A stretch of DNA of 12,160 nt from Tardiphaga sp. (GTDB taxonomy: Bacteria > Pseudomonadota > Alphaproteobacteria > Rhizobiales > Xanthobacteraceae), in contig JAQGJY010000134.1 of NCBI GenBank assembly GCA_028290325.1, positions 1 through 12,160 of the forward strand, read 5' to 3'. Position numbers and translations under genes: made by a program. This document shows, piece by piece, positions 1 through 7,371 of this stretch (position 1 is the first letter of the stretch; each line of letters begins with the position of its first letter). The notes below the pieces were generated by a model, which was not told where the DNA came from, searched no databases, and saw nothing but the letters and a program-made list of their open reading frames with translations.

Positions 1-684
1 CAGGCCCGCGCGCTTGAACATTGCCAGATCGTTCTGCATGTCGCCAAGCACGGCGACCTCATCCAGCGCGATGCCTTCGCGTTGCGCCATCGCGGCGATG
101 AAGCTGCCTTTGTCCTGACCAGGCGGCGTCACGTCGAGATAATAGCTCTGCGATCGCACCGCGAGCGCGCTGTCGCCGAGCGCGGTCCGCATCGCCATTT
201 CGCAGGCCTTCAGATTGTCCGCGTCGCCGCTGGCGCCGACGATCTTGCAAGCCTTCAGAAGATAAGGCGCGAAGTCGGTCACGATCAGCGGCGCATGGTC
301 GATCGTGTTTTGCTCGTGCGGCACGTATTTGCCGTCGTCGCGCATCACCACCCAGGCGTCGTTGGTGAAAATCCATGCATCGACCTTGAAATCCGCCAGC
401 ACCGCGAGCGCGCGCTTGCAGGCCTCCGGCGGAATCACATGCTGCGTGATCGGCGCGAAATCCGGCGTCACCATCGACGAGCCGTTGAACGGCCCGAGCG
501 GCAGCGTCAGCCCGAGCGGCCGCACCAGCATCCGCATGCCGACCGGCGGCCGGCTCGATGTCACCGTGAAACCGATACCGGCCTCGCGCAACCGGCCGAC
601 GGCGGCGATCGCGGCGGGCGTCAGTTGCTTGTCGGGCGTCACCAGCGTGCCATCGCAATCGGTGACCACGAGTTTGATCGTCAT
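1..684 (-). CDS. HAD-IIB (Cof-like) family hydrolase, C-terminus cut by window edge
   Basis: A haloacid-dehalogenase superfamily phosphatase, probably acting on a small cytoplasmic phosphorylated compound; the substrate cannot be read from sequence. The frame stays open to position 1, so 228 residues are visible and the C-terminus lies outside the window. Motif I is DCDGT at residues 9-13, with the two catalytic aspartates D9 and D11. Motif II is TSSR near 42-45, the motif III lysine is K192 in GQDKGS, and motif IV is GDMQND at 214-219. The long stretch between motifs II and III fits the large C2 cap of the Cof/IIB class. The ATG at 684-682 overlaps the gntK stop as ATGA, and a GGAG lies 8 nt upstream, so the start is well supported. 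It is the last visible gene of the pentose phosphate operon. A role as a sugar-phosphate phosphatase in that pathway is a guess from position only. Confidence 0.87.
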   Translation of the reverse strand, partial: MTIKLVVTDCDGTLVTPDKQLTPAAIAAVGRLREAGIGFTVTSSRPPVGMRMLVRPLGLTLPLGPFNGSSMVTPDFAPITQHVIPPEACKRALAVLADFKVDAWIFTNDAWVVMRDDGKYVPHEQNTIDHAPLIVTDFAPYLLKACKIVGASGDADNLKACEMAMRTALGDSALAVRSQSYYLDVTPPGQDKGSFIAAMAQREGIALDEVAVLGDMQNDLAMFKRAGL

Positions 685-1205
685 GACGCGCGCTCCGCCA
701 GCTTGTCCGCAATGTCATCGACGATCGCCTCCACGCTGGCATCGATCCTCACGACCAGCGGGCGTTCATCCGCGCGCGGTGGTTCCAGCGTGTCGAATTG
801 GCTGTCGAGCAGGCCTGCGGGCATGAAATGGCCTTTGCGTTTCCTGAGGCGGTCCGCGATCAATTCGCGGCTGCCGTCGAGATAGATGATCACGACATCG
901 TCGCGACCGTGGACGAGGATATCACGATACGCGCGCTTCAGCGCGGAGCAGGCGACGATGATGCGCTCGCCGGCCTCGGCGACGCGGTCGATCTCGTCGG
1001 CGATCGCTTGCAGCCATGGCCAGCGGTCGTCGTCATTCAGCGGGTGGCCCGCTTTCATCTTCTCGACGTTGGCTTTCGGATGGAAACTGTCGCCGTCCTC
1101 GTAGCGCCAGCCGATCCGGTTCGCGAGCGCTTGCGCGATCGTGCTCTTGCCGGAGCCGGAGACGCCCATCACGATCAGGGCGCAGGGATTCGCGTCAGGC
1201 GACAT
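681..1205 (-). CDS. gntK: Gluconokinase
   Basis: Phosphorylates D-gluconate with ATP to 6-phosphogluconate in the cytoplasm, feeding directly into Gnd of the same operon. From the chosen ATG the protein has 174 residues, the usual size for the GntK P-loop family. Visible signatures are Walker A GVSGSGKST at 14-22, EDGDSFHP at 36-43, NDDDRWPWL at 57-65, CSALKRAYRD at 86-95 and the family-typical GHFMPAGLLDSQF at 125-137. An in-frame ATG at 1226 would add 7 residues, but it has no visible ribosome site, whereas GGAG lies 8 nt before the ATG at 1205. The gene overlaps the end of pgl by 11 nt and the next gene by 4 nt (ATGA), which implies translational coupling. Shikimate kinase shares the P-loop, but the GHFMP and LLDSQF motifs identify gluconokinase. 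Confidence 0.93.
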   Translation of the reverse strand: MSPDANPCALIVMGVSGSGKSTIAQALANRIGWRYEDGDSFHPKANVEKMKAGHPLNDDDRWPWLQAIADEIDRVAEAGERIIVACSALKRAYRDILVHGRDDVVIIYLDGSRELIADRLRKRKGHFMPAGLLDSQFDTLEPPRADERPLVVRIDASVEAIVDDIADKLAERAS

Positions 1206-1935
1206 CGAGGCGCTCCGGCGTGGCATCGGTATCGATCAGCCAGATCGTCTCGTGGTGCGACCGCGCCCGCGCCGCCGGCAACGTGTCATCGGTCAGCGCG
1301 CGCGTGGCGATCTCGCGCTTGTCGGCACCGCTGACGAGAAACAGCATTTCCCGGCACGACGCCAGAGCGGGCAGCGTCAGCGTGACACGCGGGACGAACG
1401 GCGCGACATGCGCCAGCGGCACACCGACCACCCAGCGATCGCGCACCTCGATCGCGGGATAGCCGGGAAACAGAGATGCGGTATGTCCGTCCGGGCCGAT
1501 GCCCATCAGCACCAGATCGAACAACGGCTTTGACGCCGCCAGCGTGGTACCGCCGTAAAATTGCTTCAGCGTCGTCTCGTAGGCCCTGGCGGCCGTATCG
1601 GGATCGGCGGCGTCGGTCGGGATCGGATGGACGTGATCGCGCGGTGCCAGCGCATCGAGAAAAGTCGCGCGCGCCATACCGATATTGCTGAGATGATCGT
1701 CCTGCGGCACGAAGCGGTCGTCGCCGATGAACCAATGCACGCGATCCCATGGGATCGCCTTGGCGTAATCCGGCGTCGCCAGCAATTCATACAACCGCTT
1801 CGGGCTCGATCCGCCGGTGAGGCAGATCGCGACGCGGCCCGGATTGGCATCGATGCGCGCCATCAAACGCTGCGCTGCGGCCGCCGCCAAGGCGTCGGCA
1901 TCGGCGACATGAATGAGGCTGCGCGGGCTTGTCAT
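1195..1935 (-). CDS. pgl: 6-phosphogluconolactonase (DevB/Pgl family)
   Basis: Hydrolyses 6-phosphogluconolactone, the product of Zwf, to 6-phosphogluconate, the second step of the oxidative pentose phosphate pathway. The protein has 246 residues from the chosen ATG, normal for the NagB-fold DevB-type enzymes. Diagnostic segments are LTGGSSPKRLYELL at 39-52, HWFIGDDRFVPQDD at 67-80 followed by HLSN at 81-84, and LVLMGIGPDGHTASLFPG at 141-158. An upstream in-frame ATG at 1968 would add 11 residues but would overlap zwf by 29 nt and has no ribosome site. The ATG at 1935 begins 4 nt after the zwf stop (TGA-GGCG-ATG), so coupling to zwf is likely. The GAGG at this junction is too close to the ATG to be an ordinary Shine-Dalgarno. 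Glucosamine-6-phosphate deaminases share the fold, but the GPDGHTASLFPG motif and position after zwf favour Pgl. Confidence 0.94.
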   Translation of the reverse strand: MTSPRSLIHVADADALAAAAAQRLMARIDANPGRVAICLTGGSSPKRLYELLATPDYAKAIPWDRVHWFIGDDRFVPQDDHLSNIGMARATFLDALAPRDHVHPIPTDAADPDTAARAYETTLKQFYGGTTLAASKPLFDLVLMGIGPDGHTASLFPGYPAIEVRDRWVVGVPLAHVAPFVPRVTLTLPALASCREMLFLVSGADKREIATRALTDDTLPAARARSHHETIWLIDTDATPERLDVA

Positions 1936-1939
1936 CGCC

Positions 1940-3475
1940 TCAGCCCAGCACGCGCCAGCGGCGGCCATCGCGTTTCAGCAGGTCGTCGGCCGCCTTCGGG
2001 CCCTCGCTGCCGGCTTTGTAGGGCGCCAGGCCGCTGTCGCCGGCGGCCTTCCACGCATCGAGGAATGGCTGCACGGCCTTCCATCCGGCCTCGACGCTGT
2101 CGGCGCGCTGAAACAGAATGTTGTCGCCGATCATGCAGTCGTAGATCAGCGTCTCATAGCCGGTGGCCGGCTCGGCCTTGAAGTAATCCTTGTAGCGGAA
2201 CGTCATCTCGACGCCGTCGATCGCGATCGACGGTCCGGGCACCTTGGTATTGAAGTGTAATGCGATGCCCTCGGTCGGCTCGACGCCGATGACGAGATAA
2301 TTCTCCACCAGTTCCTCGACGGGCGTATCGCGAAACATCGCGAATGGCGCGCGCTTGAACTTGATCGCGACTTCGGTACGTTTGATGCCGAGCGCCTTGC
2401 CGGTTCGCAAATAGAACGGCACGCCGGCCCAGCGCCAATTGTCGATCGTCAGCTTCAGCGCGGCATAGGTCTCGGTCGTGCTGTCCGGCTTGACGTTCTC
2501 GGTCTTGAGATAATCCTCAATCGTGACGTCGCCGATCGTGCCGCCGGTATATTGGCCGCGCACGGAATTATGCAGCGCCTCGTCTTGCGTCTGGGTCTGG
2601 ATCGCGGCCAGCACCTCGGCCTTTTCCGAACGCACGGCATTGGCTTCGAATTTTGCCGGTGGCTCCATCGCGACGAGCGACAGCAGCTGGAATAGATGGT
2701 TCGGCACCATGTCGCGCAGCGCGCCAGTGGCGTCGTAGAAGCTGCCGCGATGGCCGACGCCAAGCTTTTCATCGACGGTGATCTGCACGTGATCGATGTG
2801 GTTGCGATTCCAGATCGGTTCGAACATGCCGTTGGCGAAGCGCAGCACCAGGATGTTCTGCACCGTCTCCTTGCCAAGATAATGATCGATCCGATAGATC
2901 TGCTGCTCGTTGGCGATCTTCAGGAGATCGTTGTTCAGCGCCTTGGCGGATTTCAGATCGGTGCCGAACGGCTTTTCGACGATCAGCCGGCTCCAGCTTC
3001 CGTTGTCTTCCTTCAGCAACCCAACGCGGCCGAGCTGGTTGGCGATCGGCGCGAACGCGCTCGGTGGCGTCGCCAGATAGAACAATCGATTGCCGCCGCT
3101 TTCGGTGCTGCATTCGAGCGCTTCGAGTTTGGTCTTGAGGCCGTCGAACGAGGCGGGTTCTTTCGGATCGGCCTCGACGCAACTGACGCATGCGAGCAGC
3201 TGCTCGGCGATGGACTCGTCGACCTGGCGCGTCGCGAATTTCCTCAAGCCCTTCATCAGGCTGTCGCGCAATTCATCGTCGCTCATCGCCTCGCGCGCGA
3301 CGCCGACGATGCAGAAATGCTCCGGCAACAGGTTGGTCGCGGCGAGATTGTAGAGCGCCGGAATCACCAGGCGATGCGCGAGGTCTCCGGTCACGCCGAA
3401 GATGACGAAGGCGCAGGCATCGGGTTTTTTGGCATCCTGGATCGTCGATGCGCGGCGTTTTTCGGTTTCGATCAC
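1940..3475 (-). CDS. zwf: Glucose-6-phosphate 1-dehydrogenase
   Basis: Oxidises glucose-6-phosphate to 6-phosphogluconolactone with NAD(P), the entry step of the oxidative pentose phosphate pathway. The 511 residues match the family length. The Rossmann dinucleotide motif is FGVTGDLAHR at 26-35, IVEKPFG is at 165-171, and the active-site signature RIDHYLGKE is at 195-203. By my alignment to the Leuconostoc enzyme, its substrate-binding Lys21 is replaced by Leu36, whereas Arg46, which contacts the NADP 2'-phosphate, is kept as Arg61. The start codon is GTG at 3475-3473, overlapping the gnd stop as GTGA. No Shine-Dalgarno is visible, so translation probably depends on ribosomes finishing gnd. 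The stop lies 4 nt before pgl. The identity is not in doubt; cofactor preference is. Confidence 0.97.
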   Translation of the reverse strand: MIETEKRRASTIQDAKKPDACAFVIFGVTGDLAHRLVIPALYNLAATNLLPEHFCIVGVAREAMSDDELRDSLMKGLRKFATRQVDESIAEQLLACVSCVEADPKEPASFDGLKTKLEALECSTESGGNRLFYLATPPSAFAPIANQLGRVGLLKEDNGSWSRLIVEKPFGTDLKSAKALNNDLLKIANEQQIYRIDHYLGKETVQNILVLRFANGMFEPIWNRNHIDHVQITVDEKLGVGHRGSFYDATGALRDMVPNHLFQLLSLVAMEPPAKFEANAVRSEKAEVLAAIQTQTQDEALHNSVRGQYTGGTIGDVTIEDYLKTENVKPDSTTETYAALKLTIDNWRWAGVPFYLRTGKALGIKRTEVAIKFKRAPFAMFRDTPVEELVENYLVIGVEPTEGIALHFNTKVPGPSIAIDGVEMTFRYKDYFKAEPATGYETLIYDCMIGDNILFQRADSVEAGWKAVQPFLDAWKAAGDSGLAPYKAGSEGPKAADDLLKRDGRRWRVLG

Positions 3476-4506
3476 GTGTCGGCTTTCGGTTTGACGATCT
3501 GGGGTGCGATCTTGTGCGCGGCATCGGGATGCTGCTGCGGTTCTTTATGGCCGCCGAACCCCGCCCGCATCGCGGATAGAATCTTCTCCGCGAAGGTATG
3601 CTCGCGTCGCGAGCGAAACCGCGCATAGAGCGCCGCCGTCAAAACCTCGGCTGGCACGGCCTCGTCGATCGCGGCGTTGACGGTCCAGCGGCCTTCGCCG
3701 GAATCTTCCACGAAGCCAGAATACTCGTCGAGCGTATGATTGGCCGCGAGCGCGGCCGCCGTGAGGTCGAGCAGCCAGGACGGGATCACGCTGCCGCGCC
3801 GCCAGACTTCCGCGACATCGGCGACGTCGATATCGAAACGATGCGCTTCCGGCAGCGCGTCGATATTGGCGTTCTTGAGAATGTCGAAGCCTTCGGCATA
3901 GGCCTGCATCAGGCCGTATTCGATGCCGTTATGCACCATCTTGGTGAAATGCCCGGCGCCGACCGGCCCGGAATGGATATAACCTTGCTCGACGCGCGGA
4001 TCGCGCTTGTCGCGGCCCGGCGTGCGCGGAATATCGCCGATTCCGGGCGCCAGCGTTTTCAGGATCGGATCGATGCGATCGACGACCGGCTTGTCGCCGC
4101 CAATCATCATGCAATAGCCGCGATCGAGGCCCCACACGCCGCCGGAGGTGCCGACATCGACATAATGGATGCCGCTTTCCTTGAGCGCCTTGGCGCGGCG
4201 GATGTCGTCCTGCCAGAATGAGTTGCCGCCATCGATGATGACGTCGTCCGGGTTCAGCAGCTTGTGAAGCTGATCGATGGTCGCCTCGGTGATCTTGCCG
4301 GCCGGCAACATCACCCACACCGTGCGCGGCGCGTCGAGTTTGGCGACGAAGTCGTCAAGGTTTGAGGCGCCGATCGCGGTTTCGCTGACCAGCGCCGCGA
4401 CCGCTTTCGCATCCTTGTCGTAGACCACGGCGGTGTGGCCGTCCTTCATTACGCGGCGAACGATGTTCGCCCCCATGCGGCCGAGACCGATCATTCCGAG
4501 CTGCAT
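3472..4506 (-). CDS. gnd: 6-phosphogluconate dehydrogenase, decarboxylating, short form (probably NAD-dependent)
   Basis: Oxidatively decarboxylates 6-phosphogluconate to ribulose-5-phosphate, where the Zwf/Pgl branch and the GntK branch meet. At 344 residues it belongs to the short 6PGDH class, clearly shorter than the roughly 470-residue E. coli type. The N-terminal Rossmann motif is GLGRMG at 7-12. Beta-strand 2 ends VVYDK with an aspartate at 30, where NADP enzymes have the Asn-Arg pair, which suggests NAD preference. IIDGGNSFW (90-98) and GTSGGVWG (119-126) bind substrate. FTKMVHNGIEYG at 187-198 holds the expected catalytic Lys189 and Glu196. AAGGA on the minus strand overlaps the tal-pgi stop codon and lies 9 nt before the ATG, which is 12 nt after that stop. 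The gene ends overlapping zwf by 4 nt. Confidence 0.95.
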   Translation of the reverse strand: MQLGMIGLGRMGANIVRRVMKDGHTAVVYDKDAKAVAALVSETAIGASNLDDFVAKLDAPRTVWVMLPAGKITEATIDQLHKLLNPDDVIIDGGNSFWQDDIRRAKALKESGIHYVDVGTSGGVWGLDRGYCMMIGGDKPVVDRIDPILKTLAPGIGDIPRTPGRDKRDPRVEQGYIHSGPVGAGHFTKMVHNGIEYGLMQAYAEGFDILKNANIDALPEAHRFDIDVADVAEVWRRGSVIPSWLLDLTAAALAANHTLDEYSGFVEDSGEGRWTVNAAIDEAVPAEVLTAALYARFRSRREHTFAEKILSAMRAGFGGHKEPQQHPDAAHKIAPQIVKPKADT

Positions 4507-4518
4507 ATAATGATGTCC

Positions 4519-7371
4519 TTACGCCAGCGCCGATTGAATCGCGGCATCCAGGGCTTTCAAGCCGCTCTGCAGATCCCCGGAAATATGAATCCGCAGCGCG
4601 CGCCGGCCACGCTCGGTCAGCACGCCGAAATCGCCGCGTGCCTGCGCGGCGATGATGGTGCCGAAACTCGCCTTCTGGCCAGGCACATCGAGATCGCCGG
4701 CGTGATCCGCTGTGATCTGGATGAACACGCCGGAATCGGGTCCGCCTTTATAGGCTTGGCCGGTGGAGTGCAGGAAGCGCGGGCCGAACTCCAGGCAGGT
4801 GGCGACGTGTTTCGCGTCGCGGATGGCGAGCCGCGCCGCCTGCAACGTGTCGATATGCGTTTGGCTGTGGGCGATATAGGCCAGCAGCGCGACATAGTCG
4901 CCGGGCTTGACGCCCGACATCAACGCCTTCAGCCATGAGCCGACATTCTCCGTCGCACCGGCTGTTCTCAGCCTGGCCGCGTTCGTGTCGTCCGTATAGA
5001 TCGCGAAATCACCATCGGTGATGATGGGCGTCTCGGTCGGCAGCGAGCCCGCTTTGTCAAACGCCAGGATCAGATCGCGGGTCTTGAGCTTGGCGGCCTC
5101 GACGTCCGGCTGGTTGAACGGATCGATGCCGAGCACCGCGCCCGCCACCGCCGTCGCGATCTCGAAGCGGAAGAACTCCTGCGCCAGATGGTCTCTCGAC
5201 GCGAGGTTGATGCGAACGACGGGATGGCCGGCCTGTTCCAGCGCCGCCAACATCTTATCATGCGCTTTGTCGCCATCGCCATCGACGACGAGATCGATAA
5301 ACAGACGATCCTTGCCATAAACAGCCGGCGCGCCAAGCGTCTCGTTGTCGATCGGGATCAGGCCCTTGCCGTTCTTACCGGTGGATTCGGCGATCAGCTG
5401 TTCGGCCCACGCGCCGAAATCGGCAATGCTTTTCGAGGCGAAGATCGTCACCTTGTCGCGGCCGGCAAGACCAGCATGACCCATCGTGAGGCCAAGCTGC
5501 ACGCCGGGATTTTCCGACGGCGGCACATCCGGCCCGCACGAGCGCACCATTTGCGCCGCGAGATTCAACAGTTGTTTCAGATCGACGCCGGCGGCGGCGG
5601 CCGGCACCATGCCGAACGGCGACAGCACCGAATAACGCCCGCCGATCGTGGGATCGCCGTGGAAAATGCGCGCGAAACCCTGCTGCTTCGCCACCTGTTC
5701 CAGCGACGAGCCCGGGTCGGTAACGGCAACGAAATGCTCACCGGCTTTATCTTTGCCGACCGCCTCGCTCACTTGCGCGAAGAAATAATCCTTCATCACG
5801 TTTGGTTCGGTCGTGCCGCCGGATTTGCTGGAGACGATCAGCAACGCCGTTTTCAAATCAATGCGCTCAGCCATGGCGCGGACCTGTGCCGGATCGGTCG
5901 AGTCCAGCACGTGCAGTTTCGGAAATCCCGGGGCCTGTCCGAACGTGGTCGCCAAGACCTCGGGCCCGAGACTTGATCCGCCCATGCCGAGCACGACGGC
6001 GTCGGTAAAGCCCTGCGTCTTCACCCAGCCCGCGAACGCCGCATAGTCACCGAGCTTGTTGGTCTCGGCCTCGACGCTGTTCAACCAGCCCAGCCATTTG
6101 GCTTCATCGCCACCCGTCCAGACATTGGCATCGTGCTGCCACAGCCAGCGGATCAGGCCCTTGGCGCGCCAGTCGTCCGTGGCGTCCTTCACCGTCTTGC
6201 CGAGCGTATCGCCAAGCGCGAGGGTCTGCTTGTCGATGCCGCCGGCCATCACCACCGCGCGTTTGTGCGCGACCGCGCCGTAGAGCTTGTCAGCCGCGTC
6301 GCCGAACTGCTTCACGCCATCGACCACCAGCGCTTCGGTGATCTTGTCGAGCGAAATGCCCGAGGCTTCCAGCTCGGCGAGGACGCGCTTGGCGTCATCG
6401 ACGTTCTCTTCCAGCGAATCGCGAACCTTGCCGTGATCGCGGAACGCGTCGAGCGTCGCCGGCGGCACGGTGTTGACGGTATTCCGGCCGATCAACTCCT
6501 CGATATAGATCGTATCGCGATAGTCCTTGTTCTTGGTGCCGGTTGAAGCCCACAACAGCCGCTGCGGCTTCGCGCCTTTGGCGGCAAGCTTGTCCCAGCG
6601 CGCGCCGGAGAACAGCTTTTTGTAATCCTGATAGGCCAGCTTGGCGTTGGCGATCGCGACCTTGCCTTTCAGCGCGGCGAGCTGCTTTTTGGTTGTCTCG
6701 TCATTCGCCTTAGCGATCTTGTCGTCGAGTTCTTTATCGACCATGCTGTCGATGCGGCTGACGAAAAAGCTCGCGACGCTGGCGACGTGCGAAGGATCGC
6801 CACCGCCGGCGACATAGGTTTCAAGGCCCTTCAAATAGGCTTCGACGACCTGACGATAGACCGCTTGCGAAAACAGCAGCGTGATGTTGATGCTGACGCC
6901 CTTACCGATCAGGTGCTCGACCGCGGGCAAGCCTTCCGCCGTCGCCGGCACCTTCACCATCAGGTTCTTGCGCTTCACGACATCCCAGAGATGCTGGCCC
7001 TCGCGGATGGTTTCTTGCGTATCGAGCGCCAGATACGGCGACACCTCGAGCGAGACGAAACCATCCTCGCCATGGGTTTCGTCATAAAGCGGTTTGAAGA
7101 CATCGGCGGCGCGTTGAATGTCATCCACCGCGAGGTCTTCGAACAGCTTGGATACCGGACGGTCGCTATTTTCCAGCGCCGTCTTGATCGCGCCATCATA
7201 CTCGTCCGACGAGCCGATCGCCTTTTCGAAGATCGAAGGATTCGAGGTGAGGCCGCGCACGCCGTCGGTGTCGATCAGCTTCTTCAGGTCGCCTTTGACG
7301 ACGAAGCCGCGGGCGAGAAAATCGAGCCAGACGGCCTGACCGTGAGACTGCAATGTTTTGACGGGATTCAT
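4519..7371 (-). CDS. tal-pgi: Bifunctional transaldolase / glucose-6-phosphate isomerase
   Basis: A 950-residue natural fusion. The N-terminal part (about 1-365) is a transaldolase that moves dihydroxyacetone units between sugar phosphates: TSNPSIF lies at 42-48 and the Schiff-base lysine is K140 in NLMVKVPAT, with SFFVSRID at 201-208. The C-terminal part (about 400-950) is a phosphoglucose isomerase with GMGGSSLGPEV at 462-472, SSKSGGTTEP at 514-523 (sugar-phosphate loop), GGRYSVLSPFG at 577-587 and EQLIAESTGKNGKG at 657-670. Such fusions are known in several bacterial groups. Joining them makes sense because transaldolase yields fructose-6-phosphate, which the isomerase turns into the glucose-6-phosphate that Zwf uses. 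The ATG at 7371 overlaps the tkt stop (ATGA), with TAAGG 4 nt upstream inside tkt. I see no frameshift or broken motif, so both halves should be active. Confidence 0.96.
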   Translation of the reverse strand: MNPVKTLQSHGQAVWLDFLARGFVVKGDLKKLIDTDGVRGLTSNPSIFEKAIGSSDEYDGAIKTALENSDRPVSKLFEDLAVDDIQRAADVFKPLYDETHGEDGFVSLEVSPYLALDTQETIREGQHLWDVVKRKNLMVKVPATAEGLPAVEHLIGKGVSINITLLFSQAVYRQVVEAYLKGLETYVAGGGDPSHVASVASFFVSRIDSMVDKELDDKIAKANDETTKKQLAALKGKVAIANAKLAYQDYKKLFSGARWDKLAAKGAKPQRLLWASTGTKNKDYRDTIYIEELIGRNTVNTVPPATLDAFRDHGKVRDSLEENVDDAKRVLAELEASGISLDKITEALVVDGVKQFGDAADKLYGAVAHKRAVVMAGGIDKQTLALGDTLGKTVKDATDDWRAKGLIRWLWQHDANVWTGGDEAKWLGWLNSVEAETNKLGDYAAFAGWVKTQGFTDAVVLGMGGSSLGPEVLATTFGQAPGFPKLHVLDSTDPAQVRAMAERIDLKTALLIVSSKSGGTTEPNVMKDYFFAQVSEAVGKDKAGEHFVAVTDPGSSLEQVAKQQGFARIFHGDPTIGGRYSVLSPFGMVPAAAAGVDLKQLLNLAAQMVRSCGPDVPPSENPGVQLGLTMGHAGLAGRDKVTIFASKSIADFGAWAEQLIAESTGKNGKGLIPIDNETLGAPAVYGKDRLFIDLVVDGDGDKAHDKMLAALEQAGHPVVRINLASRDHLAQEFFRFEIATAVAGAVLGIDPFNQPDVEAAKLKTRDLILAFDKAGSLPTETPIITDGDFAIYTDDTNAARLRTAGATENVGSWLKALMSGVKPGDYVALLAYIAHSQTHIDTLQAARLAIRDAKHVATCLEFGPRFLHSTGQAYKGGPDSGVFIQITADHAGDLDVPGQKASFGTIIAAQARGDFGVLTERGRRALRIHISGDLQSGLKALDAAIQSALA

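Noticed and set aside
59..742. Minus-strand frame of 227 codons at the left end
   Set aside because: It is a shifted frame over the HAD gene. The true frame from 684 has all HAD motifs; this one gives an Arg/Ala-rich product.
82..885. Plus-strand reading frame (267 codons) opposite the HAD and gntK genes
   Set aside because: Same reasoning: antisense to intact catalytic motifs of both genes, with an Arg/His-rich low-information translation.
601..1020. Recurrent GCGATCGC/CGATCG palindromes, noticed as a possible HIP1-like repeat
   Set aside because: They fall inside coding sequence at places explained by GC-rich codon use, without regular spacing; HIP1 is a cyanobacterial feature and the genes are not cyanobacterial.
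2696..3628. Plus-strand reading frame (310 codons) opposite zwf and gnd
   Set aside because: It is antisense to two well-identified genes, crosses their junction, and shows no domain pattern; a codon-bias shadow.
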